Source: Coxiellaceae bacterium (lineage in GTDB: Bacteria > Pseudomonadota > Gammaproteobacteria > Berkiellales > Berkiellaceae). Taken from it: DNA of 47,342 nucleotides. Every line of letters begins with the position of its first letter. Position 1 is the stretch's first letter. Positions 1-8,399 of the stretch are shown here, piece by piece. The DNA lies in assembly GCA_947478905.1 (NCBI GenBank), contig CANJXG010000009.1, positions 1 to 47,342 of the forward strand, written 5' to 3'. The position numbers and the translations under genes were made by a program. The notes under the pieces were generated by a model that saw nothing but the letters and a program-made list of their open reading frames with translations, searched no databases and had not been told where the DNA came from.

Positions 1-181
1 AAAGCAATTAAAAAGAAAACGTCATGCAGTCGTTATTAAAGGTAAAAAACCTATAATAGCAGACACTGGATGAACAAATTTTGTCGATTTTTAGAAATTT
101 AAGCTCTTAACTAAGTTTTTGGGGTAAGTTCATTTTGTCCAAAGTTTAACAACTTTGCAGATACAAGTTATTAAAATAAAT
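1..181. other. Left-edge intergenic stretch, possible gene end
   Basis: Frame 2 on the plus strand is open from the window edge to a TGA at 71-73 and would encode a Lys-rich C-terminus (…IKGKKPIIADTG). It is only 23 codons, so it may be the end of an upstream gene or chance. The rest is AT-rich with no recognisable signal before the promoter at 182. Confidence 0.2.
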
Positions 182-210
182 TTGACTATCAAATATTAAA
201 CAAGTATAGT
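182..210 (+). promoter_or_regulatory. Sigma70-type promoter of the 594-aa gene
   Basis: TTGACT at 182-187 and TATAGT at 205-210 are separated by 17 bases, a near-consensus housekeeping promoter. The predicted transcript start near 217 leaves a leader of about 45 bases with GAGGAG ahead of the ATG at 264. Confidence 0.6.
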
Positions 211-263
211 GACATCAAGTTATCAGATTAAATATTAACAACTCAGTTGAGGAGACTACGACC

Positions 264-2048
264 ATGGCATATTTAACTACTACGCAAACAGCCCCCCTAC
301 TACTAGAAATACCTACGCAGTTTGAGAAGGCGGCACGACTAAAGCCGTTCACACCTAAACAGGCTGCTGCACGTTGGGATCAATTGTTTAAAAAGCATCT
401 CGCACCGTTGGGGATAAAATACAATATTACTGATAACCCCAAGGGCCTATCCGCATTGGGCACTTATTTAACAACACAGCATACTAGATTATTTAGAGCT
501 ACACGCGCTGCCAACCTTGACGCTGCTCCTGCTCTATATGCGGAAGCGCAAGCAGCGGATGCAAAAGCAGCAGCGGATGCAAAAGCAGCAGCGGATGCAG
601 AAGCACCAAGAACCTTAAAAAAGATGCAAATGTATATAAAGCAATACATTCAAGAAATCCAAGCACTTCAAACATCCGGAAACTTTTCTGATGATGAAGA
701 AAAATATTGGAACCGTGTCATTCGATTTCTAAAACAGATAAGTAAAAATTTCGAAAACCCTGAACATCAGTACAGTACATCTATACTGAAACATAACCTA
801 CAACTAGATTTTAACAAGGTAGGCGCTATAAACACAGTCGTTCTTAAACAGTGGATAAATCTTAAAGATCATGGACACGAGGCAAATGAAGCATCTTGCG
901 GCATACAAAAAAAGTTAAACGCCATACAAGAAAAAGTTGCAGACTTTTTCTTCTTGAGCAAAGAGACTGTTAAGTGCCCCAAACCAACAATAACGAAACT
1001 ACCTATACAAGAGGGACTTTCACCAACACCATTGATAATCTCTAAAGGTTTTGACTCTGCATTTTCTAGAATACTAGGACAACCTACAAAGCCTTTATCA
1101 TCAGGAGCGAATGTTTTGGCAAAATCAATAAATACAGATCTTGAAAAAATTCGTGAATTATATGCCAAAGAAATTAAAAATATGAAGTTTAAAGAACAGA
1201 ATCAAAATGATACTAAAAATAGAGTATTAGATGAGCTAAGCAAGATCCAATTAACTGTCGATGAGATAAACAAGCTTAATCTCGAAGAGACTACTCTAGC
1301 GGAGGTTGTTTTTAACAAGATACTTATTCAGGATTGGAAGGCCATTATAAATGAACCAGAACTAGTGTCATTACAAGAAAAAGTTAAGCAAAAGTTTTTA
1401 GAAGCCTCAGCCCCACAGAAATATCAAAAAATAATAAAACAAGCCAATCAATATGTTGAAAAACTAGAGAGTGAGCTGGACAAATTAAAGCTGAAAATCA
1501 GCGAACATGCTGAGAGCCGACAAAGAACAGAGTTCGAATACAACATTAAGCATATGGACGGTTTATCTAAAATGTTGGCAAGTGGATACCACACGAAACC
1601 AAATTTCCTCGCTGAGATGCGAAAGGAAAAAGCTATATATGTAAAGGCATCTAAGGAAGATAAAAAATATATGGACCTGCTGAATCTTATAGAAGAAACA
1701 CTTAAAGTAAGTGACCCCTACTACGATGATATTAAAAAACTCGATAAATATATCGAAAATTTAGAGAAAGATGTAGCGAAAAATCCGCCAAAAGCAAATG
1801 AGGATTTCAGCAGAACAAGTAATCGTCAAGTAAAATTAGATATTGCCAAAGAAGTTAGAGCCATGCTCGTAAATCCTACATTCGGGAAAACAGGAACAGA
1901 AAAAAAAGCATATGAGCAAATAGGATATGTACGCAAGCTAAATACCTCGTACACTAAAACTCTAATGGGTAAAGGGCAGTTAGATGGGATTTTAGGTGAT
2001 ATCCTTAATAAGCTCAACCCAGACCCAAAGAGGAAATTGAAACCATAA
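264..2048 (+). CDS. Unknown coiled-coil protein, candidate host-directed effector
   Basis: A 594-residue, Lys/Glu-rich, almost entirely helical protein that I do not recognise. It has no signal peptide or membrane segment. Residues about 97-114 are three copies of an AADAKA-type repeat encoded by an 18-bp tandem repeat. A heptad-like stretch near 393-412 (QANQYVEKLESELDKLKLK) suggests a coiled coil. The C-terminus is basic and Pro-rich (PDPKRKLKP). The start is supported by a GAGGAG Shine-Dalgarno and an upstream sigma70 promoter, and a strong terminator follows, so the gene is its own transcription unit. It lies beside two Dbl-homology genes and an IS remnant. A role as a secreted effector is inference from this context and the composition; no enzymatic motif is visible. 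Confidence 0.75.
   Translation: MAYLTTTQTAPLLLEIPTQFEKAARLKPFTPKQAAARWDQLFKKHLAPLGIKYNITDNPKGLSALGTYLTTQHTRLFRATRAANLDAAPALYAEAQAADAKAAADAKAAADAEAPRTLKKMQMYIKQYIQEIQALQTSGNFSDDEEKYWNRVIRFLKQISKNFENPEHQYSTSILKHNLQLDFNKVGAINTVVLKQWINLKDHGHEANEASCGIQKKLNAIQEKVADFFFLSKETVKCPKPTITKLPIQEGLSPTPLIISKGFDSAFSRILGQPTKPLSSGANVLAKSINTDLEKIRELYAKEIKNMKFKEQNQNDTKNRVLDELSKIQLTVDEINKLNLEETTLAEVVFNKILIQDWKAIINEPELVSLQEKVKQKFLEASAPQKYQKIIKQANQYVEKLESELDKLKLKISEHAESRQRTEFEYNIKHMDGLSKMLASGYHTKPNFLAEMRKEKAIYVKASKEDKKYMDLLNLIEETLKVSDPYYDDIKKLDKYIENLEKDVAKNPPKANEDFSRTSNRQVKLDIAKEVRAMLVNPTFGKTGTEKKAYEQIGYVRKLNTSYTKTLMGKGQLDGILGDILNKLNPDPKRKLKP
552..605 (+). repeat. 18-bp tandem repeat, three copies
   Basis: Units at 552-569, 570-587 and 588-605 (GCAGCGGATGCAAAAGCA, the third with one change). 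In frame inside the 594-aa gene, so copy-number change would lengthen or shorten an Ala/Asp/Lys helix without breaking the frame. Confidence 0.9.
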
Positions 2049-2070
2049 TAATCCATTCTATCTTCATAGC

Positions 2071-2115
2071 AGAGCAGAGCCATTGCAATAATGGATCTGC
2101 CCTGCTCTTTTTTTT
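2071..2115 (+). terminator. Rho-independent terminator of the 594-aa gene
   Basis: Arms AGAGCAG (2071-2077) and CTGCTCT (2102-2108), with an inner CCATT/AATGG pairing, run into an uninterrupted T tract. Confidence 0.85.
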
Positions 2116-2222
2116 ATCTGCATATTCACTCAAAAAATATTTTTTTCAATAGGTAATTTTGTGCTAAATTTAAGTTACTAGATTAATATAATTAATACTA
2201 ATTAACTTGGAATGTAAACAGT

Positions 2223-2600
2223 ATGCTAACCGAACAACAAATAACAGACTTCACACAAGAGCTCGATGGCAAAGCGAAAGAGCTTGCAAGAGAAATTGGG
2301 CAGGAATAGACTGAAGCACAGCTAGAAACTATATTGTTACAGGATTATTTTCAAGACGCATACGAGGGTTTTTTCAGAAGAAGACCTAAAAGAGCTTCGG
2401 AGTATCTGGATTAGCAAGATGCTAATACCCTATATATACATACCAACTGAAATAGTAGAGTCTGAAAAAACGTATCTGGCTGCACTATACGGATTCCTGA
2501 ACGCAACCCGAGGCGATAAGTATAGAGACAATAGATTCCTCCAAGCCCAACGTGCTCAAATAACTAAAATGATCGAGCTAAGTCAAAAATTGACATGATG
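2223..2600 (+). pseudogene. Decayed Dbl-homology (RhoGEF-like) gene
   Basis: An ATG at 2223 opens a frame (MLTEQQITDFTQEL…) that hits TAG at 2307-2309. Reading continues in the same frame, then shifts by one in a run of T near 2368-2374. From 2371 the new frame reads FSEEDLKELRSIWISKM and then EIVESEKTYLAALYGFL, followed by FLQAQRAQITKMIELSQK. The second piece aligns with the start of the Dbl-homology domain of the intact gene at 3482 (ELFDTEASYLAPLEAFI and IQQQRIEIKNMILLSKEL), including the Glu-x-x-Tyr-Leu core of conserved region 1. The reading frame is lost where the IS3 remnant begins near 2595. With a stop, a frameshift and a truncation it cannot make a full product. It was probably a tandem paralogue of the downstream gene, broken before or by the insertion. 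Confidence 0.7.
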
Positions 2601-3330
2601 TGTCAACACTTTTCCGGACAAAATATTTCTTAAGTTGCGCTGTGTAATTCATACTCTACAGGTGAGTAATAATCATTCGCAGAATGTAATCGTTGTCTAT
2701 TATAAAACACTTCAATATATTCAAATATTCCTTTTTTAGCCTCCTCTTTAGTTGTAAAATTAAAATGATACGTTAATTCGGTTTTTAGAGTATGAAAAAA
2801 ACTTTCAGCTACTTCATTATCCCAACAATTACCTGTGCGACTCATACTTTGTAATACCCCATGATCAGCTAATATTTGTCTATGACTATTAGAGGCATAT
2901 TGACTACCTCTATCGCTGTGCCAAATAAGCCCGGCTTTAGGCTTACGCTGCCAAAGCGCCATTAATAATGCATCATGAACCAGAGTATCTCGCATATGCC
3001 CTTTCATAGACCACCCAATGACTTGTCTAGAAAATAAATCAATCACTACTGCTAAATATAACCAGCCTTCTTGTGTATAAATATAGGTGATATCCCCAAC
3101 GTATTTCTCATTAGGCGCTAAGGCAATAAAGTCCCGATCTAGTAAATTAGGGGCTATAGCCTGTTTATGATTAGAGTCGGTCGTGTTCCTAAATTTACGT
3201 TTGGTTTTACAGGACAATTGCTCTCTTTTCATTATTTTACCTATCCGTCGTCTACTAATGCTTAGTGTTAAACGACATTCTGCATAGCATCGAACCAGTA
3301 CCCTATAAAAAGAAAGCAAAGCCCTAACCC
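2594..3330 (-). mobile_element. Truncated IS3-family insertion sequence
   Basis: The element keeps the 3' part of orfB and, at its left, a plausible terminal repeat (TGTCAACACTTTTCCGGACA near 2600-2619, start TG as usual for IS3 ends). No orfA and no N-terminal third of orfB are visible on the other side; recognisable transposase coding stops near 3319 and host AT-rich sequence follows. The exact right boundary cannot be fixed from one copy. It sits directly against the decayed Dbl-homology gene. Confidence 0.65.
2630..3319 (-). pseudogene. IS3-family transposase OrfB, N-terminally truncated
   Basis: The 229-residue frame carries an rve-type DDE integrase core: Asp76 (VGDITYI), Asp136 (WHSDRGSQYAS) and Glu172 (CWDNEVAESFFHTLK), with 35 residues between the last two as expected for a DD(35)E enzyme. 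The helix-turn-helix tail ISRRRIGKIMK is present, but the roughly 50 residues that normally precede it are missing or scrambled, and orfA, which OrfB needs through programmed frameshifting, is absent. The catalytic residues are intact, so loss was probably recent. It is unlikely to move by itself. Confidence 0.85.
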
Positions 3331-3429
3331 CCCTTCCCTTCTCATTCTAGTTTTGCTCAATTACTTTTAAAAACTTGTAGCTACATACTTAAAAAATATC
3401 AAATTACCTTTACTTAGGGAACTTTTCAT
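3320..3429. other. Short gap right of the IS remnant
   Basis: AT-rich sequence after the IS remnant. A plus frame at 3331 reads KESKALTPLPFSF then TAG and could be the last residues of the interrupted Dbl-homology gene, but it is too short to support that. Nothing else recognised. Confidence 0.25.
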
Positions 3430-3462
3430 ATAATAGTTAGTCTAATGGTTAACTATTATAAT
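3430..3462 (+). promoter_or_regulatory. Inverted repeat over a candidate promoter
   Basis: ATAATAGTTA (3430-3439) and TAACTATTAT (3450-3459) form a perfect 10-bp inverted repeat with a 10-base gap. A TATAAT lies at 3457-3462, on the right arm, and the position of a weak -35 falls at the end of the left arm. The layout suits a dimeric repressor or activator site 20 bases upstream of the ATG at 3482. AT-rich sequence makes chance palindromes common, so this is tentative. Confidence 0.4.
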
Positions 3463-3481
3463 TATAAAATTGGAGAAAACT

Positions 3482-4609
3482 ATGCCTGTAAGCTTACCAG
3501 AAGACCTTAAAAGGCAAGAAAGGCAAAATAAGCTAATAGCCGAATTATTTGACACAGAAGCCTCTTATCTAGCACCTCTTGAAGCATTTATCGCAGCGAC
3601 TGATGATAATCCCTTATATAGCGATAATAAAGTCATACAACAGCAACGTATAGAAATAAAAAATATGATATTGCTCAGTAAAGAATTATTACGCTTAACA
3701 GACGATATGAAGGTATTGCCTAATCTAGCTCAAGTAGCTGAATTTTTCAATAACAATGATCAGTTTTTTAAAATATATGAACCGTATGCTGCAACTTACA
3801 CTGATTACACACAGGAGCTACTAAAAGGAAAAAATGAAAAAAATATAGGTGAGAATATTAATACTGCGCTACAATCAAAAAATACAACACTTAATGCTCA
3901 TTCTATAGCCATAACCCCAATACAAAGAATCCCACGATATGTAATGTTATTGAAAGCAATGGTAGAAACAGACACCATAAACTCTAATTTATCAGCAACT
4001 CTTACTAAAATACAACGAAGAGCATTCGCAATCAATGAAGCTATAAAAACTAAAGAACAGCAAGTTAACGCAAAATCATTTCTAAAAAAAACACGTAATA
4101 AACTTATACAAAAAGCTATTGAAAATAAAACTGGTACAGAAATAGAGATTATATTAAAATATGCACAAGAAATTAACAATCTTAAAAAGAATAGAAAGTT
4201 TTACAATAAAAATAGTAAAGATTACGATACCTTAATTAAACAGGTAGAAAATTTAATTACCCTTAGTTTTACAGGTGAAAAAGAAGATCGTATCAAGCCT
4301 AACCATAAGTCTATACTCGAAAAATTAGTAATTGCTAGTCAATCTACAGCAGCGACGCAGACATTACGAGACACTCAGAATACAATTAAGGAGACAATTA
4401 GCTTTCAACTAATGATCCAACAATTGAAGGAAACACCAAGAGAAGAAGCTAAAAAAAATCCTGCTACTGCAGATCAGGCTCTTTTACAATCCCCACCAGG
4501 GATCATGCTTAGTAGGCCCACCACCGCCGGCTCTAAAGCGAAACCGGATTCTAAAGCTGCACCTGCAAAACAAAAAGAGGGACTGAAGCCTAACAACAAC
4601 AGACCCTAA
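3482..4609 (+). CDS. Dbl-homology (RhoGEF-like) domain protein, candidate effector
   Basis: A 375-residue protein whose first half looks like a eukaryotic Dbl-homology domain, the catalytic module that loads GTP onto Rho-family GTPases. Conserved region 1 is at about 17-30 (KLIAELFDTEASYL, with Glu26 at the position of the switch-contacting Glu). Conserved region 3 is at about 145-162 (TPIQRIPRYVMLLKAMVE), matching the family pattern PxQRxxRYxxLLK. The domain ends near 195. I see no pleckstrin-homology domain after it; instead there is a helical Lys-rich region to about 330 and an Ala/Lys/Pro-rich tail. Starting at the ATG at 3482 is preferred over an upstream TTG (3470) because GGAG lies 7 bases before it. 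Bacteria have no Rho GTPase, so the likely target is a host GTPase; secretion is inferred. A decayed paralogue lies just upstream. Confidence 0.8.
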   Translation: MPVSLPEDLKRQERQNKLIAELFDTEASYLAPLEAFIAATDDNPLYSDNKVIQQQRIEIKNMILLSKELLRLTDDMKVLPNLAQVAEFFNNNDQFFKIYEPYAATYTDYTQELLKGKNEKNIGENINTALQSKNTTLNAHSIAITPIQRIPRYVMLLKAMVETDTINSNLSATLTKIQRRAFAINEAIKTKEQQVNAKSFLKKTRNKLIQKAIENKTGTEIEIILKYAQEINNLKKNRKFYNKNSKDYDTLIKQVENLITLSFTGEKEDRIKPNHKSILEKLVIASQSTAATQTLRDTQNTIKETISFQLMIQQLKETPREEAKKNPATADQALLQSPPGIMLSRPTTAGSKAKPDSKAAPAKQKEGLKPNNNRP

Positions 4610-4622
4610 TAATTTCACGTAA

Positions 4623-5057
4623 TTATTTTACGATAGTTAAAGTGGGCTTTCCTGTTTTAATAGATTTAGTTTTACTAGAACTAACAGGATGTCTCTGTCT
4701 CTTCCCGCCCCCGCCTCCATCATCACCCCCATCTTCATCTTCATAATCTTCATCCTCTTTAAATACCATACCTCGACCATTTTCTTTAGCATAAATGGCG
4801 GTAATAGCCAGCATAGGGGCATAAATATCTTGAGCTACTCCCCCAAAACGCGCATTAAACTCTAGATGATCATTGGCAATAAGCAGGTTTTTAACCGCAT
4901 CTGGACTAATATTTAAAATAATACGCCCCTGTTCAACATATTCTTTGGGTACAAACACCCCTTCTATTTGCGCATTTACCACCAAATAAGGGGTTAAATC
5001 ATTGTCTAGTATCCATTCAAAAAAAGCACGTAATAAATAAGGACGAGAAGAATTCAT
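4623..5057 (-). CDS. sspB: ClpXP specificity-enhancing factor SspB
   Basis: An adaptor that tethers ssrA-tagged, ribosome-rescue products to the ClpXP protease. The 144-residue protein opens with the family start SSRPYLLRAFFEWILDN and has the substrate-binding fold to about residue 100 (GVFVPKEYV, NARFGGVAQDIYAPM). The tail is acidic and Gly-rich (EDYEDEDGGDDGGGGG) and ends in a Lys-rich segment (TGKPTLTIVK) like the ClpX-binding peptide of the family. The ATG at 5057 is chosen because GAGGAGGG lies just before it, inside the end of sspA; a longer frame reaching 5078 lacks such a site. It follows sspA by one base, the usual order. Confidence 0.95.
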   Translation of the reverse strand: MNSSRPYLLRAFFEWILDNDLTPYLVVNAQIEGVFVPKEYVEQGRIILNISPDAVKNLLIANDHLEFNARFGGVAQDIYAPMLAITAIYAKENGRGMVFKEDEDYEDEDGGDDGGGGGKRQRHPVSSSKTKSIKTGKPTLTIVK

Positions 5058-5058
5058 A

Positions 5059-5700
5059 TTAATTACCCTCCTCGCCAATAATACGTTCAGCCGCTGTTAA
5101 ACTAGATTGAAACGCATCTCTTTTAAATAAGCGTTTTGCATAATCTTTCAACCCTTTAGCTTCTGGGACAATATCAATTTGCATAAGAGGTAAACGCCAT
5201 AGTAAAGGGGCAATAGCACAATCTACTAATGAAAACTCTTCGCTTAAGAAAAAAGGCATTTCTCGAAACAAAGGTGAAATAGTAATTAAACTTTCTTGCA
5301 ATAAACTTCTTGCCTGATCTCGTTCTACTTGAGGCGTTCTTAGATCTAAAATTTTATCCATCAAGGTATACCAATCTCGATTTACTCTGTGCAACATTAA
5401 ACGAGTACGTGCGCGCGCCACCGGATATACGGGCATTAAAGGAGGATGAGGAAAGCGCTCATCTAAGTATTCTTTTATAATTTTAGAATCATACAATACC
5501 AAATCTCTATCTACTAAGGTAGGGACCGTACCATAGGGATTAATTTCACACAGATCTTCTGGCTGGGTTCCTTCGTCTACTTCACGCCTATCGTAGGGAA
5601 CATTTTTTTCATCTAAGACAATACGTGTACTATGACTATAAGGATCATTAGCACCCGTATATAAAGTCATCAGAGCGCGTCTATTTGCTACTAATGCCAT
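5059..5700 (-). CDS. sspA: Stringent starvation protein SspA
   Basis: A glutathione-transferase-fold protein of 213 residues, the usual length, that binds RNA polymerase with sigma70 and changes promoter choice in stress and stationary phase. The N-terminal thioredoxin-like half includes LYTGANDPYSHSTRIVL and NPYGTVPTLVDRDLVLYDS; the C-terminal helical half includes FFLSEEFSLVDCAIAPLLWR. It lies 15 bases after petC and one base before sspB, so bc1 and ssp genes are likely co-transcribed. In several intracellular or pathogenic gammaproteobacteria SspA partners control virulence genes; that role here is unproven. Confidence 0.95.
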   Translation of the reverse strand: MALVANRRALMTLYTGANDPYSHSTRIVLDEKNVPYDRREVDEGTQPEDLCEINPYGTVPTLVDRDLVLYDSKIIKEYLDERFPHPPLMPVYPVARARTRLMLHRVNRDWYTLMDKILDLRTPQVERDQARSLLQESLITISPLFREMPFFLSEEFSLVDCAIAPLLWRLPLMQIDIVPEAKGLKDYAKRLFKRDAFQSSLTAAERIIGEEGN

Positions 5701-5715
5701 AAAAAAACCCTCATA

Positions 5716-6474
5716 TCAGTGTACGTCTTTCCAATATTCTCTTTTTAGGAGATATAGAAAAATCGTCAATATTAATAAAAATAAAAGAACAAAAACGCCC
5801 ATATGTTGACGTTTCACTTTGATAGGCTCACCAATAAATTCTAAAAAATTTACCAAATCAGTGACCGCCTTATCATATTGTTCCAAGTTCATTTCGCCCT
5901 TGGTTTGTAACTGCAATTGCTTGTTTTTAATGCCTTCTAAAGGCAATAATACATGGGGCATTCCAACATTGGGGAACAACGCATTATTGACTCCCCAGGG
6001 ACGCATTTCATCTTTGTAAAAACTTTTTAAATAGGTATAAACCCAATCTTTTCCTCTTACCCGTGTTACCAATGATAAATCAGGGGGTGCGACTCCAAAC
6101 CATTTTTCAGCATCTTTTTTAGGCATAGAGCTAATCATGGGATCGGTCACTTTATCGGTTACAAAATTAAGGTTTTCTTTAATTAATTTATTACTTAAAG
6201 CGATACTTTCTGGGGTATCGAAACGATCCTCCTCGTCTTTAAGTTTTATACCTAGATAATCTCTTAATTGAGAGTATCTAGTATACTGTAAAGAATGACA
6301 TCCTTGGCAATAATTAATATATAAATTTGCACCTCGTTGTAAAGAAGCGGAATCTTGTAAATTATTATGTACTTTTTGTAACGATATCGTTTGACCCTCT
6401 TCGCTTGCTAGTATTATAGTCGAAGTTAAAAAACTTAGAATAGAAACAACCATAATTAATATTATTTTTATCAA
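5716..6474 (-). CDS. petC: Cytochrome c1 of the bc1 complex
   Basis: The haem-c subunit of ubiquinol:cytochrome c reductase, which passes electrons from the Rieske protein to a periplasmic cytochrome c. A signal peptide occupies about residues 1-23 (ending LAS). The haem motif is Cys56-Gln-Gly-Cys59-His60. A C-terminal anchor (FVLLFLLILTIFLYLL) is followed by a positively charged end. At 252 residues it is normal for a bacterial c1. The start overlaps the end of petB by 4 bases, so the two are translationally coupled. Confidence 0.96.
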   Translation of the reverse strand: MIKIILIMVVSILSFLTSTIILASEEGQTISLQKVHNNLQDSASLQRGANLYINYCQGCHSLQYTRYSQLRDYLGIKLKDEEDRFDTPESIALSNKLIKENLNFVTDKVTDPMISSMPKKDAEKWFGVAPPDLSLVTRVRGKDWVYTYLKSFYKDEMRPWGVNNALFPNVGMPHVLLPLEGIKNKQLQLQTKGEMNLEQYDKAVTDLVNFLEFIGEPIKVKRQHMGVFVLLFLLILTIFLYLLKREYWKDVH

Positions 6475-7727
6475 AATATTACCCTCTTCGGGATTGGCTT
6501 AGTTTGACTCAATTTTTTAGGATCTTCTAATGAAGTATAAATAGGCATCAAAATAAAAAATGCAAAATACAATACAGACAAAAGTTGAGCTGCTAACATT
6601 CTTCCTGCGCTAGGAGGGATCATTCCTAAATATCCTAAACCGACAAAACTAATCACAAATCCACTCAGAGCGACTTTAAAAATCCAACCACGATAGCGAA
6701 TAGATTTAATAGGCGATCTATCTAACCAAGGTAGAACAAACAAAATTGCAATGGCCGCGCCCATCGCTATCACGCCCCCTAGTTTATCGGGAACCGCTCT
6801 TAAAATCGCATAAAAAGGGGTCATATACCAAACTGGTGCAATATGTACCGGTGTTTTCATAGGATTGGCTGGCTCAAAATTAGGCCCTTCTAAAAAATAG
6901 CCGCCAAAATCAGGCACAAAAAATAAAATAGCAAAAAATATAATAAAAAAGACACCCACGCCAAATAAATCTTTGACTGTATAATACGGATGAAAAGGAA
7001 TGCCATCTAATGGAATACCATTTTTATCTTTATTTTCTTTTATTTCAATTCCATCTGGATTATTAGATCCAACTTCATGTAAAGAAATAATATGGAGAAA
7101 CACAAGCAATAATAAAACTAAAGGCACCGCAATAACATGCAGTGCAAAAAACCGATTTAAGGTTGCATCTGATAAACCCGTTCCGCCTCTAATCCATTCT
7201 ACTAGCGTGGATCCTATAAACGGAATAGCTTCAAATAGCGAGGTAATAACCTTAGCCCCCCAAAATGACATCTGCCCCCAAGGCAGTAAATATCCCATAA
7301 ACGCTTCAGCCATTAAACAAAGGTAGATACCCATTCCAAAAAGCCATAATAATTCTCTTGGCTTTTTATAAGATCCGTATAATACGGCTTTAAACATATG
7401 AAGATAGACCACAATAAAAAATGCTGAAGCACCCGTTGAATGTAAATACCGTAATAGCCATCCATAAGGTACATCCCGCATAATATATTCCACTGAAGCA
7501 AATGCTTCGGCTGCCGAAGGCTTATAATGCATCGTCAAAAAAATACCTGAAACTAATTGAATGACTAAAACAACTAAAGCTAAAGCGCCAAAATAGTACC
7601 AAAAATTAAAATTTTTGGGCGTATAATATTCAGAGAGATGCTCTTTCCATAATTTAGTTGCCGGAAAACGGGCATCAATCCAAGTCATCAAACCTAATTT
7701 TTTTGTCTGCATCGGTATATTATCCAA
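6471..7727 (-). CDS. petB: Cytochrome b of the bc1 complex
   Basis: The membrane core of the bc1 complex with the two b-haems and both quinone sites. The 418-residue protein has eight or so hydrophobic helices. Haem-ligand histidines are visible in LLRYLHSTGASAFF and in FALHVIAVPLVLLLLVFLHI. The quinol-oxidation site region reads DKLGGV plus the loop ending in WLDRSP, and MGYLLPWGQMSFWGA is the classic cytochrome-b signature. The start overlaps the end of petA by 8 bases. Confidence 0.97.
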   Translation of the reverse strand: MDNIPMQTKKLGLMTWIDARFPATKLWKEHLSEYYTPKNFNFWYYFGALALVVLVIQLVSGIFLTMHYKPSAAEAFASVEYIMRDVPYGWLLRYLHSTGASAFFIVVYLHMFKAVLYGSYKKPRELLWLFGMGIYLCLMAEAFMGYLLPWGQMSFWGAKVITSLFEAIPFIGSTLVEWIRGGTGLSDATLNRFFALHVIAVPLVLLLLVFLHIISLHEVGSNNPDGIEIKENKDKNGIPLDGIPFHPYYTVKDLFGVGVFFIIFFAILFFVPDFGGYFLEGPNFEPANPMKTPVHIAPVWYMTPFYAILRAVPDKLGGVIAMGAAIAILFVLPWLDRSPIKSIRYRGWIFKVALSGFVISFVGLGYLGMIPPSAGRMLAAQLLSVLYFAFFILMPIYTSLEDPKKLSQTKPIPKRVIF

Positions 7728-8286
7728 TTAATATTACTTTATCTTGTACATAGGTATAAGGAGGGACTACTAAATTTGTAGGGGCAGGAACGCCCTTAAA
7801 AACACGACCCGCTAAATCAAATTTAGATCCATGGCAAGGGCAAAAAAAGCCTCCTGGCCATTGTGCATCGATGGAGCCAATATCAGGTCTATAAGTTGGT
7901 ACACAACCTAAATGTGTGCATAATCCCACCAAGACTAAATATTCTGATTTAATAGATCGGTATTTATTTTTTGCATAAGCAGGTTGTTGAGGTACTTCTG
8001 AATTGGGATCTCTTAAGCCAGGATCTAAACTGGCTAACTTTTGTAACATGGGCGGAGTGCGATGAATAATCCAGACAGGTTGTCCACGCCATTCAACCGT
8101 TAATTGTGCGCCTAATTCTAACTTAGAAATATCAACTTCAACAGGCCCTTCTAAGGCTAATGTTCGCACGCTGGGCATCCAAGAGGCAACAAACGGCACC
8201 GTAGCAAAGGCCACACCAATGCCTCCTAGCGTTGTGGTAGCAGCTAACAAAAATCGTCGTCTGCTATTATCAATCGTTTCACTCAT
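7720..8286 (-). CDS. petA: Rieske iron-sulfur protein of the bc1 complex
   Basis: The [2Fe-2S] subunit of the bc1 complex, 188 residues. The N-terminus SRRRFLLAATTTLGG is a twin-arginine signal-anchor, as usual for Rieske proteins exported folded. The two cluster-binding boxes are CTHLGC and CPCHGS, giving two Cys and two His ligands, with the extra disulfide cysteines present. It is first in the petA-petB-petC-sspA-sspB operon. Confidence 0.97.
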   Translation of the reverse strand: MSETIDNSRRRFLLAATTTLGGIGVAFATVPFVASWMPSVRTLALEGPVEVDISKLELGAQLTVEWRGQPVWIIHRTPPMLQKLASLDPGLRDPNSEVPQQPAYAKNKYRSIKSEYLVLVGLCTHLGCVPTYRPDIGSIDAQWPGGFFCPCHGSKFDLAGRVFKGVPAPTNLVVPPYTYVQDKVILIG

Positions 8287-8363
8287 TTGCCTCTCCCTAT
8301 AGGCTAATTTCCAGGCTCATTTTAATAAGTTTACGTGCACAATCTTATCATACAATCTTATGA

Positions 8364-8391
8364 TTGACTTTATTTTAAAATACAATATTAT
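8364..8391 (+). promoter_or_regulatory. Sigma70-type promoter of the SpmAB-like gene
   Basis: TTGACT (8364-8369) and TATTAT (8386-8391) with a 16-base spacer. The expected transcript start, about 8397-8399, falls right at the ATG at 8400, and no Shine-Dalgarno precedes that ATG. Confidence 0.5.
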
Positions 8392-8399
8392 CATGATCA

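Noticed and set aside
2180-2205. PmrA-like tandem TTAAT box before the decayed DH gene
   Set aside because: The TTAATA repeats are 9 bases apart, not near the helical-turn spacing expected, and such strings are common in this AT-rich DNA.
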